The notes under the pieces were generated by a model. It saw nothing but the letters and a program-made list of their open reading frames with translations. It ran no database searches and was not told the DNA's origin. Shown piece by piece: positions 8,008 through 13,872 of a stretch of 13,872 bases of DNA. The first letter of the stretch is position 1; each line of letters opens with the position of its first letter. The translations under genes were made by a program, and so were the position numbers. The stretch comes from Thermodesulfobacteriota bacterium (GTDB lineage: Bacteria > Desulfobacterota > Desulfocorpusculales > Desulfocorpusculum), in assembly GCA_028275295.1 (NCBI GenBank), contig JAPWUY010000008.1:1-13872 (forward strand), given 5' to 3'.

Positions 8008-8049
8008 GGTGGCGATCGGTTCCTTCCGTCGAGAAAGCGGTGGTGAGAA

Positions 8050-9645
8050 ATGGAGACCTTGCACTGCGATGTCCTGTGCGTGGGGAGCGGAGCTGCTGGA
8101 ATAAGGGCAGCCATAGAGGCAGCGGGGATGGGATGTCGAGTCCTCTGCGTCAGCGCAGGGGCACCGGGCCAGGGGACTTGCACTGTGCTGAGCGGAGGTG
8201 TGTTCAGGGGAATCTCCGGCAATTATTCTCCACAGGCCCACAGAAGGGACACCCTCATTGCGGGAAGGGGCCTGAACGATTTGAAGCTAGTGGATGTGCT
8301 CGTTGAAGAGGCCCCCAGGAGACTGGAGGAGCTTGCCGAGTGGGGGATGGTGTGCGAGAAAAGAGGGCCTTTTCTCTTCGCCAAGGGGTCAGCTCCTGCC
8401 TGGGGAAAGGCCATCTCATCGTGTCTTGTGGACAAGGCCAGGTCCGTTGGGGTCGGGTTTGTGGGATCAACGATCGTTCTCAGCCTTTCCAGCCGAGATC
8501 AGGAGATGAGGGCACTGGGATTCAGGAGGCCCAGGGGTCCCTTTGTGGAGATAAGGGCCGGGGCCATTGTGCTGGCAACTGGAGGGGCTGGAGCCCTATA
8601 TCTTCGTCACGACAATCCCAAGGGCATGATCGGGTCGGGATACGCCTTGGCCTTGGAAATGGGGGCCCAACTCCAGGACATGGAGTTCGTCCAGTTCTAC
8701 CCAGTTGGCCTAGCACAGGAGGGGCTCCCTCCCCTTCTGATACCCCCTAGGCTCGCGGACAAGGGGAGGCTTCGGAACACCAAGGGGGAGGAGATCCTCG
8801 AGAAGTGGGAGATATCCGAAAGGCCAGCTGCTGAGAAGGCCAGAGACAAGCTCTCCCAAGCCATGTTCCAGGAGATGAGACAGGGCCAGGAAATATGGCT
8901 CGACCTTGGGGGCATTGCCCAAGAGGACCTCGCAAACGATCCCCTTTCATCCTCGTGTGCTGCGCTCTTGAAGAGGAAGATAGGGGGCCTTGAAAGGCCC
9001 TTGAAGGTGGCTCCCATGGCCCATTTCACCATGGGAGGAGTGAGGATAGACCCTTGGTGCAGGACCAAGGTCCCCGGGTTCTTCGTTGCTGGGGAAGCAG
9101 CAGGTGGGCTCCACGGAGCAAACAGGCTAGGAGGCAATGGGCTCACAGAGGCCATAGTTTTCGGTGCCAGAGCGGGAAGATCTGCCGCTTTGTGGGCCAA
9201 GGAAAATGGCCCGAGAAAAGACGGTTCGCCCCTTTGGGAAGCCGAGGTGGTCAGTCGGCCCCCGGAGCTCTCCCAGAAGGGTTTTCTCGAGAGGCTACGA
9301 AAAACCATGTGGGAGCTCGGGGGAATAATAAGGAGCGGAGAAGGCCTCATGGAGGCAAGGAGAATTCTCGAGTCCCAGATGGAGGAGGTTGGATTTTCCC
9401 GGGGGCACAGGAAAATGGAATTGGGAACAGCCCTTCACCCCTTCTTCAGGGCAGCCAATGTAGCCATGGTCATCTTGGAGGCTTCTCTGAGGAGGGAAGA
9501 GAGCAGGGGAGCCCATTTCCGAGAGGATTTCCCCAGAGAGCACAGCGAGAGATGGTCAGGCCACTTGATTGTGGAAGGCCCCTCTTTGGAGAACCTGAGG
9601 TGGAGCTTCGAACCTCTCCATGAGGAGGGGAATTTCCCGAGATGA
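8050..9645 (+). CDS. FAD-dependent oxidoreductase of the fumarate reductase/L-aspartate oxidase flavoprotein superfamily, substrate unknown
   Basis: 531 residues. The N-terminal GxGxxG-type FAD loop is CVGSGAAGIRAAIEA (about 10-24), with a second FAD segment at IVLATGGAGALY. Substrate-side residues HFTMGG and GLHGANRLGGNGLTEA match the conserved His and Arg of FrdA and NadB. The C-terminal helical domain ends with ESRGAHFREDFP, as in the family. However, where FrdA has QYHPTGL followed by a Glu/Arg-bearing TEGCRGEGG, this protein has QFYPVGL followed by PPLLIPPRLADKGRLRN, so the usual His and proton-shuttle Glu/Arg are absent. Ordinary fumarate reductase, succinate dehydrogenase or NadB activity is therefore unlikely. 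There is no signal peptide and no heme or Fe-S domain. It lies 74 bases after the inositol-phosphate synthase gene and overlaps the zinc-ribbon gene by 4 bases. The superfamily call is firm; the reaction is not known. Confidence 0.85.
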   Translation: METLHCDVLCVGSGAAGIRAAIEAAGMGCRVLCVSAGAPGQGTCTVLSGGVFRGISGNYSPQAHRRDTLIAGRGLNDLKLVDVLVEEAPRRLEELAEWGMVCEKRGPFLFAKGSAPAWGKAISSCLVDKARSVGVGFVGSTIVLSLSSRDQEMRALGFRRPRGPFVEIRAGAIVLATGGAGALYLRHDNPKGMIGSGYALALEMGAQLQDMEFVQFYPVGLAQEGLPPLLIPPRLADKGRLRNTKGEEILEKWEISERPAAEKARDKLSQAMFQEMRQGQEIWLDLGGIAQEDLANDPLSSSCAALLKRKIGGLERPLKVAPMAHFTMGGVRIDPWCRTKVPGFFVAGEAAGGLHGANRLGGNGLTEAIVFGARAGRSAALWAKENGPRKDGSPLWEAEVVSRPPELSQKGFLERLRKTMWELGGIIRSGEGLMEARRILESQMEEVGFSRGHRKMELGTALHPFFRAANVAMVILEASLRREESRGAHFREDFPREHSERWSGHLIVEGPSLENLRWSFEPLHEEGNFPR

Positions 9646-9953
9646 TCTTCATCGGAGGAATACAACCCAAGACCAAGAATCTCGAGTCTGCCCCGAGGAC
9701 CTGCCCCTATTGTGGAAGTCCCCAGGCTTTCCTCAAGAGGACGGATCACTATCTGAGCCTCTTCTTCATCCCATTGATCCCCATCTCGAGAGGGAGGCCT
9801 TTTCTTGCCTGCGAGGGGTGTGGAAGGGTCTTCGACGAGAGGGGGGAGGCCCTGGTGGAGCTCAGGGCAGGGATGAGGAGGCTCTGTCCCGGGTGCGGAG
9901 AGAGGATGGAGGATCATTTCCAGTTCTGTCCTTATTGCGGAAGGAGGCTTTGA
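9642..9953 (+). CDS. Small double zinc-ribbon protein
   Basis: 103 residues, starting at ATG 9642 inside the flavoprotein stop (ATGA overlap), with GGAGGGG (9624-9630) 11 bases upstream. Eight cysteines form four CxxC pairs: C21/C24, C57/C60, C82/C85 and C96/C99, enough for two zinc-ribbon sites. The N-terminal half (FIGGIQPK, CPYCG, LFFIPLIPISRG, CEGCG) resembles the zinc_ribbon_15 type family; the C-terminal half is a short CPGC...CPYC ribbon of the kind found at protein ends. The hydrophobic FFIPLIPI stretch (41-48) is too short to span a membrane. Function is unknown. The overlap implies production with the flavoprotein, so a partner or metal-dependent accessory role is possible but is inference only. 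Confidence 0.8.
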   Translation: MIFIGGIQPKTKNLESAPRTCPYCGSPQAFLKRTDHYLSLFFIPLIPISRGRPFLACEGCGRVFDERGEALVELRAGMRRLCPGCGERMEDHFQFCPYCGRRL

Positions 9954-9978
9954 AGGTCAGCCCCGGGGACCTGAACTT
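9953..9978 (+). other. Stem-loop between the zinc-ribbon gene and the small membrane-protein gene
   Basis: AAGGTCAG (9953-9960) pairs with CTGAACTT (9971-9978) with one mismatch around a 10-base loop; an alternative fold pairs AGGTC (9954-9958) with GACCT (9968-9972), and the loop contains the palindrome CCCCGGGG. No T-run follows, so a rho-independent terminator is not supported. It could modulate the downstream genes or protect the upstream RNA. Confidence 0.3.
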
Positions 9979-10008
9979 CCTTGACAGAAAAGGGGGGCAA
10001 GAAAGGAC

Positions 10009-10299
10009 ATGGACAGGGTGGATCGCCTCACAGTGGTTCTTTGCCTCGGAGCGATCGCCATCATATGGGCATTTCCCTCTTGGATTCACGAGTTCGCCTT
10101 AGGTGGAGTCCTCTTTCGGGGAAAACTTGGGGCCTCTTGGATATGGAGCCCGCCCATGCCATATGGGACGGGAATAGACTGGGCCAAAGGGCTTCTTCTC
10201 ACAGGCCTGGTTGCCTTTTTGGGTTGCGGGGTGATGGTGTGGAGATGGATGTTGAGAGAAATGGAAGAAGAGAAGCTCAAGGGAGAGTTCCCAGAATGA
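10009..10299 (+). CDS. Small integral membrane protein, two predicted helices, unknown function
   Basis: 96 residues. Two hydrophobic segments stand out, about residues 7-27 (LTVVLCLGAIAIIWAF) and 61-82 (LLLTGLVAFLGCGVMVW), each long enough to cross the membrane. Between them is a loop of about 33 residues rich in Gly, Pro and Trp. The tail is charged (REMEEEKLKGE) and probably cytoplasmic. The start has a weak AGGGGGG (9991-9997) 11 bases upstream. Its stop overlaps the Nudix start as ATGA, which supports it being a real translated gene despite its size. I do not recognise a family. Its position between a flavoprotein/zinc-ribbon pair and a Nudix hydrolase gives no firm clue to function. Confidence 0.65.
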   Translation: MDRVDRLTVVLCLGAIAIIWAFPSWIHEFALGGVLFRGKLGASWIWSPPMPYGTGIDWAKGLLLTGLVAFLGCGVMVWRWMLREMEEEKLKGEFPE

Positions 10300-10757
10300 A
10301 CCGGGAATATCCATCTAGACCCATCCCAGCAGTCGGGGGACTGGCTGTAAAGGATGGCAAGGTCCTTTTGGTGAAAAGGGCAAAGGAGCCTTCCCTGGGC
10401 ACCTGGAGCATTCCCGGGGGGGCGATAAGACTGGGCGAGAGCCTGAAGGATGCTGTGAAGAGGGAGCTCAAGGAGGAGACGGGACTGGATGTGGATCCAG
10501 TTGAGATTGTCGGTGTGGTGGAGAGGATCTTCAGAGTTGGCGAAAGGGTTCGATTCCACTACGTCATAGTGGACTACGCCTGCGAAGTGATAGAAGGCAT
10601 TCTCCGAGCCTCGAGTGATGCGCAAGAGGCAAGGTGGTTTCATTGGGAGGAGGTCTTGGATCTCGACCTTCCCGAGGATTCTCTTGGCGTAATAGCCAGG
10701 GCACTGGAAAAGATCGAGAAAAGGCCACCTCAAAAGCGGCCTCACACCGAGGGATGA
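10296..10757 (+). CDS. Nudix hydrolase (ADP-ribose pyrophosphatase-like)
   Basis: 153 residues. The Nudix box GX5EX7REUXEEXGU is complete at 42-64: G42, E48, R56-E57, E60-E61 and G63, which bind metal and cleave the pyrophosphate of a nucleoside diphosphate linked to another moiety. The preceding LGTWSIPGG is typical of ADP-ribose or NADH pyrophosphatase-like members, but substrate cannot be fixed from sequence. It starts at ATG 10296 in a 4-base overlap with the small membrane-protein gene, with GGGAG (10281-10285) 10 bases upstream. Longer in-frame openings upstream run through other genes and are rejected. The C-terminal tail is basic (EKRPPQKRPH). Its stop lies just before or within the start of the ABC-class ATPase gene, so the two are probably translated together. 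Confidence 0.9.
   Translation: MNREYPSRPIPAVGGLAVKDGKVLLVKRAKEPSLGTWSIPGGAIRLGESLKDAVKRELKEETGLDVDPVEIVGVVERIFRVGERVRFHYVIVDYACEVIEGILRASSDAQEARWFHWEEVLDLDLPEDSLGVIARALEKIEKRPPQKRPHTEG
10749..10753 (+). promoter_or_regulatory. Ribosome binding site that decides the ATPase start
   Basis: GAGGG abuts ATG 10754 with no spacing but is 9 bases before ATG 10763, so the second ATG is the likely start although the first would make a neat ATGA overlap with the Nudix stop. Confidence 0.5.
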
Positions 10758-10762
10758 GCTTC

Positions 10763-12490
10763 ATGGCCCACAAGGAATCCCTGAGGAGGATCCTGAGGAA
10801 GATAGACCGAATGGGCTACAAGGCCTACCACGAGCTACTGGGCTCTTACGAGTTCGAGGGCTTCCAGCTCTCGGTGGACCACGTTCAGGGAGACCCCTTT
10901 GCGCCTCCCAGTCGCTTGAGGATACTGGTTCCCTGGGAAAAGGCCCCCTTTGACAAGTGGCTCGTCGCCAACCTCAGCAGGCAGGTGGGCTTCAGGGATT
11001 TTCTCACCAGGTCATTTCACGAGGCCACAAGGAGAATAGCCAAGGGAAACAGGGGAACAGGCAACAGTGGCAAGATACTCATAGACGTTCCGGGTCAGGA
11101 GATCCTGGATCGATCCAGTGTCCTGCTCTCCCGGGAGGGGATAGAGGTGAGGTTCGCCCTTGGCCTCCCCGCAGCGGGAAGAACCGTTTTGGCCGGCGAG
11201 GCAGAGGAGATGTTCTTCCAGGAGCTCCCGAAAATAGTGGAGGCGTCCCTAAGACCCCAGAGCCTCGATCAAGAGGCATTGAGGAGACATGTGGCCTGCT
11301 GTGAGGACCAAGATGCCATGAGGGCCCAACTGGAGGAAAAAGGCCTCGTCGCGTTCGTGGGCAATGGCTCTCTTCTCCCTAGAAGGAGCGGGGTTGACGA
11401 TAGACCTATGGAACGGTCGGGATCGCAAGGGGGGGTGATTCTCTTCCAGTCCCCAGAGAGCATGGAAGTGACCCTTTCCAGACCCAATGGAGGGCCTGCG
11501 AGAGGTATGGGAATCCCAAGGGGGGTGACCCTCATAGTGGGAGGAGGTTTTCACGGCAAATCGACGCTCCTCAGGGCCCTTGAGAGGTCCGTGTACAACC
11601 ATATCCCTGGAGACGGCCGGGAGGGGGTGGTCACGGACGCGAGTGCTGTGAAAATCAGGGCTGAAGATGGCCGATTCGTGGAAAAGGTGGACATCTCCCC
11701 TTTCATCCAGAATCTTCCTTTTGGCAAGGACACAAGGGCCTTTTCCACGGAAAATGCCAGTGGCTCCACATCCCAAGCGACCAACATCATGGAGGCCTTG
11801 GAGGTGGGAGCGAGGGTGCTTCTCATGGACGAGGATACCTCTGCCACCAACTTCATGATAAGGGATGAGAGGATGCAGGCCCTTGTCCCCAAGGAGAAGG
11901 AGCCCATCACCCCTTTCGTGGACAAGGTAAAGCAGCTTTACCTGGACCTGGGGGTATCCACAATATTGGTGATGGGGGGTTCGGGTGACTATTTCGACGT
12001 GGCGGACCATGTGATCTTGATGGATCATTATGTGCCGAGGGATGTCACAGGGCGGGTCGCGGAGATAAGGGGGGCCCTCAGATCCATGAGGAAGAAAGAA
12101 GGAGGGGATCGTTTCGGCAAGCTGACCCCCAGGGCCCCCCTGAGGGAGAGTTTCAGGCCGGCAAGAGGGGGAAAAGAGGTCCACATAGATGTGAAGGGAG
12201 CCCACACAATTCTCTTCGGCACCACGTCCATAGACCTGGATCTGGTCGAGCAATTGGTGGACCCATCCCAGACTAGGGCCATAGGGGAGCTGATCTACTA
12301 CTATGGCCAGAACTACGCCGATGGAAGGACCCCCCTTTTCGAGGGACTGAAAAGGGCCATTGGGGACCTCACCAGAGGGGGATTCGACGTTCTGAGAGTG
12401 CGGAAGGCGGGCAACCTAGCGATCCCCAGGATTTACGAGCTAGCAGCGGCCATAAACCGCTTGAGGACCCTGAGGGTGAGACAGATATGA
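10763..12490 (+). CDS. Predicted ATPase of the ABC class (COG3044 / ABC_ATPase family)
   Basis: 575 residues, the usual length of this family of soluble stand-alone ABC-class ATPases, which have no transmembrane partner. The start MAHKESLRRILRKIDRMGYKAYHEL and SYEFEGFQLSVDHVQGDPFAPPS are characteristic. The nucleotide site comprises Walker A GGGFHGKST (260-268), the family-specific signature region SGSTSQATNIMEAL (333-346), Walker B VLLMDED (352-358) followed by TSATNFM, and ILVMGGSGDYFDVAD (401-415) in the switch position. A trypanosome relative, MRB1590, binds RNA in mitochondrial editing complexes; bacterial functions are not established, so an RNA role here is only a suggestion. The gene follows the Nudix gene by 5 bases with the preferred start, and its stop overlaps the regulator start as ATGA. 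No CTCGAG occurs anywhere in it, unlike most neighbours. Confidence 0.85.
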   Translation: MAHKESLRRILRKIDRMGYKAYHELLGSYEFEGFQLSVDHVQGDPFAPPSRLRILVPWEKAPFDKWLVANLSRQVGFRDFLTRSFHEATRRIAKGNRGTGNSGKILIDVPGQEILDRSSVLLSREGIEVRFALGLPAAGRTVLAGEAEEMFFQELPKIVEASLRPQSLDQEALRRHVACCEDQDAMRAQLEEKGLVAFVGNGSLLPRRSGVDDRPMERSGSQGGVILFQSPESMEVTLSRPNGGPARGMGIPRGVTLIVGGGFHGKSTLLRALERSVYNHIPGDGREGVVTDASAVKIRAEDGRFVEKVDISPFIQNLPFGKDTRAFSTENASGSTSQATNIMEALEVGARVLLMDEDTSATNFMIRDERMQALVPKEKEPITPFVDKVKQLYLDLGVSTILVMGGSGDYFDVADHVILMDHYVPRDVTGRVAEIRGALRSMRKKEGGDRFGKLTPRAPLRESFRPARGGKEVHIDVKGAHTILFGTTSIDLDLVEQLVDPSQTRAIGELIYYYGQNYADGRTPLFEGLKRAIGDLTRGGFDVLRVRKAGNLAIPRIYELAAAINRLRTLRVRQI

Positions 12491-13872
12491 CTCAGGGGAG
12501 TTTCTGGGAGCTTCTCCAAGGTGTCTTGACTCAGGGAGAGGGGACTTCGCAACTCTTCGCCCTCACCCCGGAGGAGATAGCCAGGCTCGAGGAGATAGCC
12601 AAGCCCATCTCGTACAGTGCGGGGACAATCGTCTTCCAGGAAGGCGACCCGGGGGATGCCCTCTATTTCCTGGTTGGGGGACGGGTGCAGGTCCTCAAGA
12701 GATGGAAGCCGGATGCAGCCGAGCACCTCCTCATGGAACTTGAGCCTCCATCCATAATCGGCGAGATGGCCTTGCTGGAAGGGGTTTGCAGGTCTGCTAC
12801 CATAAAGGTATGTCCAGAAGGGCCAGCCCATCTCCTGAGGATTTCGAGGGAGGATTTCGAGAAGCTCATGTCGAGCTCTTCTCCCCTTGCGGCCAAGCTC
12901 GCTTGGGGGCTTGCCAGGCTCCTGAGCCAGAGATTGAGACTTTCCAATGTGGAGAGACTGCGCATAGAGAGGGATCGGCTCGAGGAGGAGGTGCAGGAAC
13001 TCCGCCAGCAGGTTCACCAGAGATATGGGCTCGGGGGCATGGTGGGGGTAAGCCCTTCCATGAGAAGGGTTTTTGACCTGGTGAAGAAGATTCTTCCCAG
13101 CTCCATCACTGTGTTGATCCAGGGTGAGACGGGAACTGGCAAGGAACTGGTGGCCAGGGCATTGCACTACAATGGACCTAGAAAGGACAGGCCATTTATG
13201 GCTGTAAATTGTGCCACGCTGCACAAAGAGCTTCTAGAAAGCGAGCTTTTCGGCCACGAAAAGGGCGCCTTCACCGGAGCAGACCATCGTCACATAGGAA
13301 GGCTCGAGAGGGCCCACAGGGGGACGATCTTCCTGGACGAAATAGGTGACATGCACCCCTCCATCCAGGCGAAGGTCCTCAGGGTCTTGCAGGAAAAATG
13401 CTTCGAGAGGCTGGGGGGAACGGAGACCATAAAGGTGGATGTCAGGGTGATAGCTGCGACCAATAGGGACCTTCTGAGCCCCGATTCAGAGGTTCCATTC
13501 AGGAGGGATCTCTATTATAGGCTCAGCGTAATAACCATCCAGATCCCCCCTTTGAGGGAGAGGAAGGAGGACATCCCCCTTCTTGCAGAGCATTTCCTCG
13601 AGCGATACAAGCAACCCAAGAGTCCCATCAAGGGATTCCACAGGGAGGCCATGAAGGCCCTCCAGGCTCACCCATGGCCTGGGAACGTCAGGGAACTGGA
13701 GAATGTCATTCAAAGGGCCACCCTGATAGCCGAAGGCCCCCTCGTAGGGCCAGAGGATCTCCTCTTGGAGGAGCCGAGACCCCAGGAGACATTTTCCTGG
13801 GGCGGGGGGGAACTGAATCTCGAGACACTCGAGAGGGAAGCCATCAAGGAGGCACTGAGGCGGACCCATGGG
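12487..13872 (+). CDS. Sigma54-dependent transcriptional activator with N-terminal cyclic-nucleotide-binding domain (3' end outside window)
   Basis: Starts at ATG 12487 in an ATGA overlap with the ATPase stop; 462 codons are visible without a stop. Domain order: CRP-like cNMP-binding domain (about 24-150), coiled-coil linker (about 153-178), sigma54 AAA+ domain (about 183-410), and the first part of a Fis-type helix-turn-helix (LETLEREAIKEALRRTHG) cut by the window edge. The phosphate-binding cassette is intact: GEMAL (92-96) and RSA (102-104) match the Gly-Glu-Leu and Arg-Ser-Ala that hold cAMP in CRP. The AAA+ domain has Walker A GETGTGKE (213-220), the sigma54-contact loop GAFTGA (260-265), Walker B IFLDEIGD (281-288) and arginine-finger region FRRDLYYRL (338-346). 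It should remodel sigma54 polymerase at enhancer-controlled promoters. Ligand and targets are unknown. A response-regulator activator is excluded because there is no receiver domain. Confidence 0.93.
   Translation, partial: MTQGSFWELLQGVLTQGEGTSQLFALTPEEIARLEEIAKPISYSAGTIVFQEGDPGDALYFLVGGRVQVLKRWKPDAAEHLLMELEPPSIIGEMALLEGVCRSATIKVCPEGPAHLLRISREDFEKLMSSSSPLAAKLAWGLARLLSQRLRLSNVERLRIERDRLEEEVQELRQQVHQRYGLGGMVGVSPSMRRVFDLVKKILPSSITVLIQGETGTGKELVARALHYNGPRKDRPFMAVNCATLHKELLESELFGHEKGAFTGADHRHIGRLERAHRGTIFLDEIGDMHPSIQAKVLRVLQEKCFERLGGTETIKVDVRVIAATNRDLLSPDSEVPFRRDLYYRLSVITIQIPPLRERKEDIPLLAEHFLERYKQPKSPIKGFHREAMKALQAHPWPGNVRELENVIQRATLIAEGPLVGPEDLLLEEPRPQETFSWGGGELNLETLEREAIKEALRRTHG

Noticed and set aside
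8050..9645. Naming the flavoprotein NadB (L-aspartate oxidase) or SdhA/FrdA
   Set aside because: The key His and the Glu/Arg proton-shuttle region are replaced, and no iron-sulfur or membrane-anchor subunit genes are adjacent.
9981..9986. Perfect TTGACA -35 hexamer before the small membrane-protein gene
   Set aside because: No acceptable -10 box is found 16-18 bases downstream (10003-10010), so it is not called as a promoter.
11249..12253. Long open frame on the - strand (334 codons) opposite the ABC-class ATPase gene
   Set aside because: Antisense shadow of Walker A and Walker B coding sequence; the encoded residues (many His, Gly, Pro) match no family.
12433..13224. Open frame on the - strand (263 codons) opposite the sigma54 activator
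   Set aside because: The + strand frame has every cNMP and AAA+ motif; the antisense frame has none and no convincing ribosome site.

Overview
The window holds eleven protein-coding genes, all on the + strand and packed almost without gaps. The largest non-coding stretch is 124 bases (6709-6832). The first gene is cut by the left edge and the last by the right edge. No rRNA, tRNA, CRISPR array, insertion sequence or other mobile-element trace was seen. The genes suggest a Gram-negative bacterium: AmpD/NagZ/Mpl murein recycling, an exported M16 peptidase and a sigma54-dependent activator. Arginine is coded mostly by AGG/AGA and isoleucine often by ATA, and the coding strand is purine-rich, a pattern common in thermophiles. 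A Desulfobacterota-type (former Deltaproteobacteria) thermophile or its relative would fit, but this is inference; no taxonomic marker gene is present.

Region 1 (1-3998) is a tightly coupled peptidoglycan-salvage operon: ampD (partial), nagZ, a NamZ/DUF1343 exo-muramidase and mpl. Neighbouring genes overlap by 10-13 bases or sit 1 base apart. The encoded steps are removal of the peptide from muropeptides, removal of non-reducing GlcNAc, removal of non-reducing MurNAc, and religation of the tripeptide to UDP-MurNAc. The three complete proteins have no signal peptide, so the pathway is predicted to be cytoplasmic. It resembles the Bacillus amiE-nagZ-namZ arrangement rebuilt with Gram-negative parts.

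Region 2 (4072-6708) is one large exported M16 metallopeptidase with an active N-terminal half and a degenerate C-terminal half.

Region 3 (6833-10299) starts after the largest gap. It encodes a myo-inositol-1-phosphate synthase, a flavoprotein of the fumarate reductase/L-aspartate oxidase superfamily whose usual proton-shuttle residues are replaced, a double zinc-ribbon protein that overlaps it by 4 bases, and a small two-helix membrane protein.

Region 4 (10296-13872) is a second coupled set: a Nudix hydrolase, an unusual ABC-class ATPase (COG3044 type) and a sigma54 activator whose sensor is a cyclic-nucleotide-binding domain. The small membrane protein/Nudix and ATPase/regulator junctions are ATGA overlaps, so regions 3 and 4 may be one transcript.

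The most interesting points are the hybrid peptidoglycan-salvage operon, the Nudix-ATPase-cNMP/sigma54 set, the unassigned flavoprotein and a strong excess of the hexamer CTCGAG (30 copies by manual count).
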